The position numbers and the translations under genes were made by a program. Positions 1 to 5,250 of a stretch of DNA of 5,250 nucleotides are shown piece after piece. How positions within the stretch are numbered: the stretch's first letter is position 1; each line of letters opens with the position of its first letter. The notes under the pieces were generated by a model, which saw nothing but the letters and a program-made list of their open reading frames with translations, made no database searches and was not told the origin of the DNA. Where the stretch lies: positions 1-5,250 of the forward strand of contig JAEUJR010001171.1 of assembly GCA_016793585.1 (NCBI GenBank), given 5' to 3'. The DNA comes from Archangium sp. (GTDB lineage Bacteria; Myxococcota; Myxococcia; Myxococcales; Myxococcaceae).

Positions 1-1660
1 TGAGCTGCGAGAGGGCCTGCTCGAGCACTTCGCGCACGCGCTCTTCGTCCTGAAGCACGGCCTTGAGGCGGGCTTGCTGCCGGCTGGCGCGATCTTCGTG
101 CTTCTTCGATTCGCCCTCGAGGTCGGCGATGCGCTGACGAAGGCCTGAGATCTCGTCGGCGAAGGCCTGTGCCTGGGTGCTGACCTGGTTGCGGGCGCCG
201 TCGAGATCGATCTGCGACTGCTCGAGCTGGCTGCGCAGGTCGTCAGCTTCGCGGCTGCGCTCGTCGAGCTGGCCCTTGACGGCCTCGAGCTCTCCGCGTG
301 CCTCGGCCAGATCCGATTCGGCCTGCTGGCGGGCGTTCTCGAGATCGTTCTTCTCGTTGCGAATCGACTCCAGCTCCTGCTCCATCTCCTGCGCGCGCGG
401 CTGCAGGGTGTCGAAGTCGGTCTGGAGCGAGGTGAGGCGGGCGGTGGCCGAGCGCGCCTCTTCTTTCGCGGTCAGCAGCTGCTGGTCGATCTTCTTCCGC
501 TCGGCGGCGAGCTGATCGGCCTTGGTCTGGAGCGTCTTGAGCTGGGCGTCTTTGCGGGCCATTTCGCCCGATGACTCCGAGACCTGCTGATCGAGCGAGT
601 TCTCCTTCTCGCGCAGCTCGACGATCTCCTTCTCCTTCTCGTTGAGCTCCGTCTTGAGCTTGAGAATCTCCTTGTCCTTCTTGTTGACGGAGTCGCGGAG
701 GTTGAAGACGTCTTTCTCGCTCTTGCCGCCGCCTGACTTCGAGGCCTCGAGCTCGGTCTGCTTCGTCTCGAGCTGGCTCTCGAGGTCACGCACCTTGTCT
801 TCGAACTCGGTGGCGCGGCGGTTGGCGTCTTCGAGCGCGCTCGACAGCTCGCTCACCTTTGCGCGCAGCTCGCGGGCCTCGGAGCCATCTCCGCTGATCG
901 ACGGCGAGCTCGAGAACGGCTTCTTCTCGGGGGCCGGCTTGGCGACGACGGCAGGCTTCTCGGGCTTCGAGGGCGGCGGAGGAGGAGGCGGCGTCTCGAG
1001 CTTGGGCATGAAGCCGACGACCGTCTTCTCGGCGGGGAACTCGTCTTCGTCGAAGTTCGAGGTCGACAGCGAGATCTCTTCGGGTGGCGCAGGTGGCTCT
1101 TCGATCGGCGCCTCTTCGACGGGCGGCTTGTCGTCGAACATCGCGTCGACCATCTCGAAGTCGGGGTCGCTGTTGCCGACCGTCTCTTCGCTGGTGGCGC
1201 TCTCGAGGGCGAGCTCGTCGGAGCCGGCGCCTTCGTCGAGCAACGAGCCCGGGTCGAAGCCAGACTCTTCGCTCGCGGCTGCTGGTTCAGGCGGGAAGCC
1301 CGCGAGCGCTCCGACGCGATCGATCACCGAGGGCGCCTCGAACGGCTTGCCCAGGTAGTCCTCGGCGCGGGTCTTGAGCTTCTGGTGCTGACCGAAGCCC
1401 TTCGGGTCGCCCACGATCAACACCGGCACGCCCTTGAGCTCGTCGTCGCTCTTGAGCTTCTTGCAGAGGATGTAGCCGTTCTGACCGGCGTCGAGATCGA
1501 CCGCGAGCACCACGCAGTCGGGCTTCTTCTTCTTCACGAGATCGGGAACGGCCTTGCCGTCGGTCGTCTCGTCGACTGCGAAGCCCCGGCCCACGAGTGC
1601 GTCGCGCATGGCGTGCATGAGCGCGACGTCTTTCTCGACGATGAGAACTGTCTTGGACAT
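1..1660 (-). CDS. frzS: FrzS-like social motility protein: pseudo-receiver plus long coiled coil (3' end cut by window edge)
   Basis: 553 codons run from ATG at 1660 to the left edge with no stop. Residues 1-122 form a response-regulator receiver fold: E9 and D11 in the acidic pocket, D55 at the phospho-acceptor site, K105-P106 near the end. The switch Thr/Ser position appears to be Gly84, so this is a pseudo-receiver. His92 and Tyr102 are at the positions I recall as functionally important in the Myxococcus xanthus FrzS structure. Residues 123-257 are an acidic, proline-rich, probably disordered linker with seven prolines at 224-230. Residues 258-553 are rich in E, K, Q, L, A and R with heptad character: a long coiled coil. 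M. xanthus FrzS is about 555 residues as I recall, so only a few codons should be missing. FrzS localises dynamically to cell poles and is needed for type IV pilus-dependent motility. The start is firm: an in-frame TAG lies five codons upstream and the next Met (15) is inside the fold. No Shine-Dalgarno sequence precedes the ATG. A generic receiver/coiled-coil protein is the alternative, but the receiver similarity makes FrzS much likelier. Confidence 0.93.
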   Translation of the reverse strand, partial: MSKTVLIVEKDVALMHAMRDALVGRGFAVDETTDGKAVPDLVKKKKPDCVVLAVDLDAGQNGYILCKKLKSDDELKGVPVLIVGDPKGFGQHQKLKTRAEDYLGKPFEAPSVIDRVGALAGFPPEPAAASEESGFDPGSLLDEGAGSDELALESATSEETVGNSDPDFEMVDAMFDDKPPVEEAPIEEPPAPPEEISLSTSNFDEDEFPAEKTVVGFMPKLETPPPPPPPSKPEKPAVVAKPAPEKKPFSSSPSISGDGSEARELRAKVSELSSALEDANRRATEFEDKVRDLESQLETKQTELEASKSGGGKSEKDVFNLRDSVNKKDKEILKLKTELNEKEKEIVELREKENSLDQQVSESSGEMARKDAQLKTLQTKADQLAAERKKIDQQLLTAKEEARSATARLTSLQTDFDTLQPRAQEMEQELESIRNEKNDLENARQQAESDLAEARGELEAVKGQLDERSREADDLRSQLEQSQIDLDGARNQVSTQAQAFADEISGLRQRIADLEGESKKHEDRASRQQARLKAVLQDEERVREVLEQALSQL

Positions 1661-1669
1661 TGCGCGGCG

Positions 1670-1698
1670 AGGCTAGTGGCGTGGTTCTAGGGGGTCAA
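1670..1698 (-). promoter_or_regulatory. Candidate sigma70-type promoter for frzS, implying a leaderless transcript
   Basis: Read on the minus strand, TTGACC (1698-1693) is followed after exactly 17 bases by TAGCCT (1675-1670). The -35 box matches the consensus at five of six bases and the -10 box at three of six, including the key T1, A2 and T6. Standard spacing puts the transcription start near 1663, about three bases before the frzS ATG at 1660. That fits the lack of a Shine-Dalgarno sequence before frzS. The promoter sits in the 71-base gap after the anti-sigma gene. This is a motif match only; read-through from the sigma operon is also possible because I see no terminator here. Confidence 0.45.
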
Positions 1699-1731
1699 CG
1701 AATGCCGCGCGGCGCCCCCACGGCGATTCTC

Positions 1732-2556
1732 TCAGCGCTGGAACGAGGCTGGCTGCACGTCAAGCGCAGGCCTCCCGGCTGGAACCGGAGGCGGTGGGCG
1801 ATGACCCGGGTCGGCCGGCAGCAGCTCCCGAATGTCGTCTTCTTCGAGGTCGGTCACGAGCTGGTAGACGATGTCGCCTTCACGCCAGGTGACGACGTTG
1901 TAGCCGTTCGAGTTGCCCAGCTCGGCTTCGCCGCGCGCGCCGACGTCGATGTCGTTGCCGTTGTCACCGAACACGAAGAGCCCCACCTGTCGCGGCTGGG
2001 CTGACGCTCGCGTCGGCGCGTCGTACCGAATGTACGCAGCCTGCTTCTCACGAACGTTCAGCACACGAGCGCCTTCGGCGACGGCGTTGGGGAAGCGGGG
2101 CACGGCGACGCGGTGGCCGAGCTTGCCGTCGAACCACGCCTCGAGCGCCTCGGGTTGCGGCACGCGCACCTCGAGGGGGAACTGGCGGGCGTGGCGGCTC
2201 GCGGCGTCGTCGACGTACAGCTTTCGCTGAAACGAGCGCCACTGGTGGTGGCCGACGAAGGCGCAGAGCGCGACGCCAGCGGCCGCAGCGGACAAGCGAA
2301 GGAAGCGCCCCTGACGCTGCCCTGCCTGTTCCGAGCGGACCTGGCTGAAGACCTTCGCACGCAGCGCCTCGGGCATCGGCGGAGTCGCCGCCTTCGCCAG
2401 CGTTCGCACCAGCGTGCGGTTGTGTCGCGAGACCTCGGTCTGCTTCGCGCAGGGCGTGCAGTCGGCGAGGTGCTTCTCGACCTCGAGACGATCGGCCTCG
2501 ACGAGCTCGCCGTCGAGGTAGGGCATCAGAAGAGGTTCGGCGTCGCGGCAATTCAT
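1732..2556 (-). CDS. Membrane-anchored zinc-finger (ZAS family) anti-sigma factor
   Basis: This 274-residue protein probably binds and inactivates the ECF sigma factor encoded just upstream. The N-terminal domain (about residues 1-40) has the ZAS zinc signature: Cys3, then His29-x3-Cys33-x2-Cys36, plus the family-typical YLDGEL at 13-18. A single hydrophobic segment at about 86-102, after positively charged residues, is the likely membrane span, placing the N-terminus in the cytoplasm and residues 103-274 in the periplasm. The periplasmic part contains a G-Y-N-V-V-T-W-R-E-G-D-I-V-Y-Q-L-V-T-D-L stretch of a kind seen near the C-terminus of other membrane anti-sigma factors; the last 25 residues are proline-rich. 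The start is fixed by an in-frame TGA four codons upstream; the ribosome binding site is weak, so translation may be coupled to the sigma gene 19 bases upstream. By position it corresponds to what I recall as orf5 beside rpoE1 in M. xanthus. The inducing signal cannot be read from the sequence. Confidence 0.9.
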   Translation of the reverse strand: MNCRDAEPLLMPYLDGELVEADRLEVEKHLADCTPCAKQTEVSRHNRTLVRTLAKAATPPMPEALRAKVFSQVRSEQAGQRQGRFLRLSAAAAGVALCAFVGHHQWRSFQRKLYVDDAASRHARQFPLEVRVPQPEALEAWFDGKLGHRVAVPRFPNAVAEGARVLNVREKQAAYIRYDAPTRASAQPRQVGLFVFGDNGNDIDVGARGEAELGNSNGYNVVTWREGDIVYQLVTDLEEDDIRELLPADPGHRPPPPVPAGRPALDVQPASFQR

Positions 2557-2575
2557 CCGGTGATCTCAACGCTCC

Positions 2576-3193
2576 TCAGGCCAGCTTCTTCCGCTCCCGG
2601 TAGGCGTTCAAGTCGACCAGCGGGGCGTCCTCCACCTGTTCACGCTTGCGCAGCACGGTCTCGAGCTGGCGGCGGCCACGGAAGAGCCGGCTCATCACCG
2701 TGCCGACGGGCACGTCGAGAATGTCGGCGATCTCCTTGTACGAGAACTCCTGCAGGTCGGCGAGAATCACCACCATGCGAAAGTCGATGGGCAGGGTGTC
2801 GATGGCCTTGAGCACGTCGTCGCTCATCACCCGTTGGAGCAGGTAGTCCTCGGGGTTCTGGGCCTGATCGGTCGTGTCTGACGAGAAGAACTGCGCCTCG
2901 ACGCTCTGGCGCTCCGACTCGTCGCCCAGCGACCTCTCCTTCACCTGGCGGCGGTAGCCGTTGATGAAGGTGTTCGTGAGAATCTTGAAGAGCCACGCGC
3001 GAAAGTTGGTGCCGCGCTCGAACTTGTCGAAGAAGCGGTACGCCCGCATCACCGTGTCCTGCACGAGATCTTCCGCGTCACGCTCGTTGCGCGTCAGCCG
3101 CAGCGCGCCGCCGTAAAGGGAGTCGAGCCACGGCGCCACGAGCCCTTCGAACTCCGCTCGGGCCTTGTCGCTCTTCGTCGAGAACCCCAACAT
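2576..3193 (-). CDS. rpoE1: ECF-family RNA polymerase sigma factor (RpoE1-like)
   Basis: The 205-residue product has the usual two-domain ECF layout and size. Region 2 spans about residues 15-82, with the conserved DAEDLVQDTVMRAYR at 39-53 and the FRAWLFKILTNTFINGYRR segment at 64-82 involved in -10 recognition and melting. A variable linker (83-120) leads to region 4 (about 125-183), whose helix-turn-helix carries SYKEIADILDVPVGTVMSRL at 151-170 and contacts the -35 element. A charged tail ends the protein. The ATG at 3193 is preferred because GAGGGAG lies seven bases before it and the fold begins soon after; the frame stays open upstream to an ATG at 3346, but those 51 codons are non-conserved-looking and overlap the ald terminator. 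A ZAS anti-sigma gene follows after 19 bases, so the pair is almost surely co-transcribed. The symbol rests on family plus gene order ald-sigma-anti-sigma-frzS recalled from M. xanthus, where rpoE1 was linked to motility behaviour. ECF identity is very secure, orthology less so. Confidence 0.93.
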   Translation of the reverse strand: MLGFSTKSDKARAEFEGLVAPWLDSLYGGALRLTRNERDAEDLVQDTVMRAYRFFDKFERGTNFRAWLFKILTNTFINGYRRQVKERSLGDESERQSVEAQFFSSDTTDQAQNPEDYLLQRVMSDDVLKAIDTLPIDFRMVVILADLQEFSYKEIADILDVPVGTVMSRLFRGRRQLETVLRKREQVEDAPLVDLNAYRERKKLA

Positions 3194-3200
3194 GTCGTCA

Positions 3201-3207
3201 CTCCCTC
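3201..3207 (-). promoter_or_regulatory. Ribosome binding site that decides the sigma factor start
   Basis: On the minus strand GAGGGAG is followed by seven bases and then ATG at 3193. It is the only good Shine-Dalgarno match near a possible start of this gene and supports the 205-residue form over the longer open frame. Confidence 0.7.
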
Positions 3208-3218
3208 GCGAACTTCCG

Positions 3219-3257
3219 TGAACAGCAAACGCACGAAGTCGTTCAGCTATTTCGTGC
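3219..3257 (-). repeat. Interleaved inverted repeats upstream of the sigma gene (possible operator or 5' UTR pseudoknot)
   Basis: Two perfect inverted repeats interlock 26-64 bases before the sigma ATG. The first is GCACGAA (3231-3237) with TTCGTGC (3251-3257), 13 bases apart. The second is TGAAC (3219-3223) with GTTCA (3241-3245), so one arm of the second lies in the loop of the first. In RNA this is the geometry of an H-type pseudoknot (stems of 7 and 5 bp); in DNA it could be a pair of protein-binding sites. Seven-base inverted repeats are not rare by chance in a gap this size, so function is unproven. Confidence 0.35.
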
Positions 3258-3320
3258 CGCGGGGAAGTTGTCGGCCCAGCCCCGCGCCGAGAGGGAAATG
3301 CAGCCACGATGCCGGGGGTT

Positions 3321-3361
3321 TCAGAAACACAAACGCCCGGAAACACGAAGGTCTCCGGGCG
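3321..3361 (-). terminator. Intrinsic terminator of ald
   Basis: A perfect 8-bp inverted repeat, CGCCCGGA (3334-3341) and TCCGGGCG (3354-3361), has a 12-base loop. Read on the minus strand the stem is followed at once by TTTGTGTTTC (3333-3324), a T-rich run suited to transcript release. It begins 67 bases after the ald stop codon. On the plus strand no T run follows, so it is directional and separates ald from the sigma operon. The palindrome GTTTCTGAAAC (3328-3318) overlaps its tail. Confidence 0.75.
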
Positions 3362-3385
3362 TGAGGTGTGAAGGGGCTGACACAG

Positions 3386-3414
3386 TGACGCGGGCGAAAA
3401 TGCGCAACGCGTCA
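3386..3414 (-). repeat. Inverted repeat in the ald 3' untranslated region
   Basis: TGACGCG (3386-3392) and CGCGTCA (3408-3414) are perfect 7-bp arms around a 15-base, partly A/T-rich loop, 14 bases beyond the ald stop. No T run follows on either strand, so it is not a classical terminator; it could be a 3' stabilising hairpin ahead of the real terminator at 3321-3361, or chance. Confidence 0.4.
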
Positions 3415-3428
3415 GAGTGACACTGGCC

Positions 3429-4550
3429 TCACTTGCCTTCGATGGCCTTGTCGATCGCCACGTAGGGGTAGCCGAGATCGCGGGCGACGGCCTCGTAGGT
3501 GACGTGGCCGCCGTAGGTGTTGAGGCCCTTGGCGAGCGCGAGATCGGACTTGATGGCCGCGTGCAGGCCCATGTCGGCGATCTTCCGGCCGTAGGGGCGG
3601 GTGGCGTTGGTGAGCGCGAAGGTCGACGTCATCGGCACGGCGCCGGGCATGTTGGCCACGCCGTAGTGAATGACGCCCGAGACCTCGTAGGTGGGGTTGT
3701 CGTGGGTCGTCGCCTTGATGGTCTCGATGCAGCCGCCCTGATCGACGGCGACGTCGACGACGACCGAGCCCTTCGACATCTCCTTGATGAGATCGGCCGA
3801 GACGAGCTTCGGAGCCTTCGCGCCGGGGATCAGCACGGCGCCGACCACGAGATCAGACTCACGCACCGCGCGGGTGATGTTCTCGGAGTCGCTCATCAGG
3901 GTGCGCAGGCGCCCCTGGAAGATGTCGTCGAGGTAGGTGAGGCGGTCGAGGTTGACGTCGAGAATCGTGACGTCAGCGCCCATGCCGACTGCGACCTTCG
4001 CGGCGCAGGTGCCGACGACGCCGCCGCCGATGATGGCGACCTTGCAGGGGCGAACGCCGGGAACGCCGCCGAGCAGCATGCCCTTGCCGCCATGCGCCTT
4101 CTCGAGCGACGTGGCGCCGACCTGAATCGACATCTTGCCGGCGACCTCCGACATCGGCTTGAGCAGGGGCAGCGAGCCGTCCTCCGGCTGAATCGTCTCG
4201 TACGCGACGGCCGCGACCTTCTTCTTGATCAGCACCTTGGCCAGCTCGGGCACCGCCGCGAGGTGGAAGTAGGTGTAGATGATCTGCCCCTCCTGCATGC
4301 GCTCGTACTCGGGCTCGATCGGCTCCTTCACCTTCACGATCATCTGGGCGCGCTTCCAGACCTCGTCGGCGCTCGCGAGCATCTTCGCGCCGACGCGCTC
4401 GTACTCACCGTCGGGAATGCCAGCGCCTTCACCAGCCGACTTCTCGACGAAGACCTGGTGCCCGGCCGTGACGTAGGCCTTGGCGATGGCCGGCGTCATG
4501 CCGACTCGGTACTCACGGGTTTTGATTTCTTTGGGGACTCCGACGATCAC
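3429..4550 (-). CDS. ald: Alanine dehydrogenase (NAD-dependent)
   Basis: This 373-residue cytoplasmic enzyme converts L-alanine, NAD+ and water reversibly to pyruvate, ammonia and NADH, linking amino acid use to central metabolism. The family signature is complete: the N-terminal [16 protein letters not shown] with substrate-binding Arg15, Lys75 in K-V-K-E-P, catalytic His96 in Y-F-H-L-A, the nucleotide-binding G-G-G-V-V-G at 175-180 followed by Asp198 for the NAD ribose, and catalytic Asp270 in V-D-V-A-V-D-Q-G-G. These positions coincide with the numbering of well-studied Ald enzymes of about 371 residues, so the protein is full length and has every catalytic residue. Translation starts at GTG (4550), five bases after GGAGG. 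It has its own candidate promoter and a strong terminator, so it is probably monocistronic. In M. xanthus an aldA gene near frz/rpoE1 was reported, as I recall, to affect development; the position here agrees. The related PntA family is excluded by length and the Ald-type active site. Confidence 0.97.
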   Translation of the reverse strand: MIVGVPKEIKTREYRVGMTPAIAKAYVTAGHQVFVEKSAGEGAGIPDGEYERVGAKMLASADEVWKRAQMIVKVKEPIEPEYERMQEGQIIYTYFHLAAVPELAKVLIKKKVAAVAYETIQPEDGSLPLLKPMSEVAGKMSIQVGATSLEKAHGGKGMLLGGVPGVRPCKVAIIGGGVVGTCAAKVAVGMGADVTILDVNLDRLTYLDDIFQGRLRTLMSDSENITRAVRESDLVVGAVLIPGAKAPKLVSADLIKEMSKGSVVVDVAVDQGGCIETIKATTHDNPTYEVSGVIHYGVANMPGAVPMTSTFALTNATRPYGRKIADMGLHAAIKSDLALAKGLNTYGGHVTYEAVARDLGYPYVAIDKAIEGK

Positions 4551-4555
4551 GCGCG

Positions 4556-4560
4556 CCTCC
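4556..4560 (-). promoter_or_regulatory. Ribosome binding site supporting the GTG start of ald
   Basis: On the minus strand GGAGG lies five bases before GTG at 4550. It decides in favour of the GTG, whose product begins with the conserved Ald N-terminus; no ATG gives a full-length enzyme. Confidence 0.8.
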
Positions 4561-4582
4561 GGGGCAGAAAAAGAGCGCGCGT

Positions 4583-4611
4583 CTTGTCGAAGAGAACCAT
4601 CACGGAGTCAA
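4583..4611 (-). promoter_or_regulatory. Candidate sigma70-type promoter for ald
   Basis: On the minus strand TTGACT (4611-4606, five of six consensus bases) is followed after 17 bases by GACAAG (4588-4583, three of six). The predicted start near 4576 would give a leader of about 26 bases that contains the GGAGG site. It lies in the 101-base gap between the LTD gene and ald, where I see no clear terminator. Motif match only. Confidence 0.4.
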
Positions 4612-4651
4612 CGGAAGTCCGCTAACGCGTCGCGACAGTTCCTCCGATGCA

Positions 4652-5250
4652 TCAGGGCATGTTCGGCCCACCCGGCGTGGGCACCGAGCAGAAGGCCCAG
4701 TCGACCGACGCGTTGTTCGAGTCGGCGCCGTTGGGCATGCGGCACATCGCGCCGTTGGCCGTGTTGCTGTCGACGACCGTTGTCGCGGAAATCTCGACGA
4801 GGTTCACGGTGCCGCTGATGCCGGTGATGCTCGCCGCAGTGAGGCTGCCTTCGTACGAGAGCTTGTCGATGACCGCGCCCGTCGAGGTGTTGATCAGCGC
4901 GACGCCATCGGGCGCGCCGTTCTGCACGTTGTCGCCCATCATCCACCCCGAGGGCACCACGCGGGTGCCACCGAGCAGGGTGAGGTTGGCGTTGGTGATC
5001 ACCACGTAGCCGTTTGCTGGAATGCTGCCCGCCAGAGGAACGCGCAGGTATTCGTTGTTGCCGTTTCCGTTCACCAGCACCAGCGCGAGGTTCATCAGCG
5101 ACATCGCGCTCCCGGTTCCGTTGTAGAGCTCGATGAACTCGTCGGGGTCTCCGGTGCCGACGTTGTCGTAGTCGACCTCGTTGATGACGAGCCCGCCCGC
5201 AGCGCCAGTGGTGACGGTCGCGGTGACGGTCGCGCCGAGCTGGGCGCTCA
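4652..5250 (-). CDS. Lamin-tail domain (LTD) protein, C-terminal part; 5' end outside window
   Basis: The frame is open from the right edge to TGA at 4652-4654, giving 198 complete visible residues; the Met at 5104 lies inside the domain, so it is not the start. The visible part begins with a Thr/Val-rich stretch (residues 6-14), perhaps the last strand of a preceding Ig-like or adhesion-type domain. Then comes an LTD: L-V-I-N-E-V-D-Y-D at 20-28, E-F-I-E-L-Y-N at 37-43, later a Y-V-V-I segment typical of this immunoglobulin-like fold. The last 30 residues hold two cysteines (visible residues 169 and 187) around a PNGADSNN segment, and a T-P-G-G-P-N ending common to bacterial LTD proteins; the cysteines could form a disulphide outside the cytoplasm. 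Such proteins are usually secreted or surface-attached, often beside nucleases or adhesion domains, and are frequent in myxobacteria. Any catalytic domain or signal peptide would lie off the window, so the full protein's role is unknown. Confidence 0.85.
   Translation of the reverse strand, partial: SAQLGATVTATVTTGAAGGLVINEVDYDNVGTGDPDEFIELYNGTGSAMSLMNLALVLVNGNGNNEYLRVPLAGSIPANGYVVITNANLTLLGGTRVVPSGWMMGDNVQNGAPDGVALINTSTGAVIDKLSYEGSLTAASITGISGTVNLVEISATTVVDSNTANGAMCRMPNGADSNNASVDWAFCSVPTPGGPNMP
5210..5233 (-). repeat. Perfect 12-base tandem duplication inside the LTD gene
   Basis: On the plus strand GGTGACGGTCGC occurs twice back to back (5210-5221 and 5222-5233). It is in frame and encodes the repeated A-T-V-T unit just before the lamin-tail domain. 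Such an in-frame repeat could vary in copy number without breaking the protein and would only change linker length. Confidence 0.7.

Noticed and set aside
642..1358. 238-codon plus-strand open frame opposite frzS
   Set aside because: Serine-rich low-complexity product is the mirror of the E/K-rich coiled coil and linker; no motif.
1704..1713. GCCGCGCGGC palindrome between the anti-sigma gene and frzS as a terminator
   Set aside because: No usable loop and no T run on either strand; such GC palindromes are common by chance at this base composition.
2048..2569. Minus-strand 173-codon frame overlapping the anti-sigma gene
   Set aside because: Arg/Ala-rich shadow in another frame; the anti-sigma frame carries the zinc motif and membrane span.
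3215..3246. TGAAC-N17-GTTCA as an ECF autoregulatory promoter
   Set aside because: The TGAAC half resembles an ECF -35, but the downstream half matches no usual ECF -10 and the motif is better described as an inverted repeat.
3194..3346. Upstream extension of the sigma factor to ATG at 3346
   Set aside because: The extra 51 residues resemble no sigma region, overlap the ald terminator, and have no good ribosome site, whereas ATG 3193 does.
3417..4625. 402-codon open frame on the plus strand opposite ald
   Set aside because: It is antisense to an enzyme with all catalytic residues in place, is rich in D, H, G, L and V as expected for a shadow of GC-biased codons, and shows no known motif or ribosome site.
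4626..4640. GTCGCGAC palindrome after the LTD stop as a terminator
   Set aside because: Only eight bases, no loop and no T run.

Overview
This window looks like chromosomal DNA from a Myxococcota bacterium close to Myxococcus. It is strongly GC-rich, its codons favour G or C in the third position, and all five recognisable genes lie on the minus strand. The clearest taxonomic marker is the leftmost gene, which encodes a FrzS-type protein: a degenerate response-regulator receiver, an acidic and proline-rich linker, and a long coiled coil. I know this architecture only from myxobacterial social motility.

Layout in the direction of transcription (right to left). (1) 5248-4652 is the C-terminal part of a secreted-type protein with a lamin-tail domain (LTD); its start lies beyond the right edge. 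(2) 4550-3429 is a complete alanine dehydrogenase (ald) with a GTG start, a good ribosome binding site and a candidate sigma70-type promoter. (3) 3428-3194 is a 235-base gap holding a convincing ald terminator (hairpin then T-rich run), a second weaker inverted repeat, and a pair of interleaved inverted repeats just before the next gene. (4) 3193-2576 encodes an ECF sigma factor, followed 19 bases later by (5) 2556-1732, a membrane-anchored zinc-finger (ZAS) anti-sigma factor; the two form a standard sigma/anti-sigma operon. (6) 1731-1661 is a short gap with a candidate promoter placed so close to the next ATG that the transcript would be leaderless. (7) 1660 to the left edge is frzS, with 553 codons visible and the stop just outside.

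The order ald, ECF sigma, membrane anti-sigma, frzS matches what I recall of the Myxococcus xanthus region next to the frz chemosensory cluster (aldA, rpoE1, orf5, frzS), where these genes have been linked to motility behaviour and development. That recollection supports the gene names but was not checked against a database. Ald converts L-alanine to pyruvate and ammonia. The sigma/anti-sigma pair would relay an envelope signal to transcription. FrzS would act at the cell pole in type IV pilus-dependent motility. Nothing in the window shows that they act in one pathway; this is a conserved neighbourhood rather than a proven system. On the ald side the frz genes are not adjacent: an LTD protein sits there instead. 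I found no RNA genes, mobile elements or CRISPR arrays.
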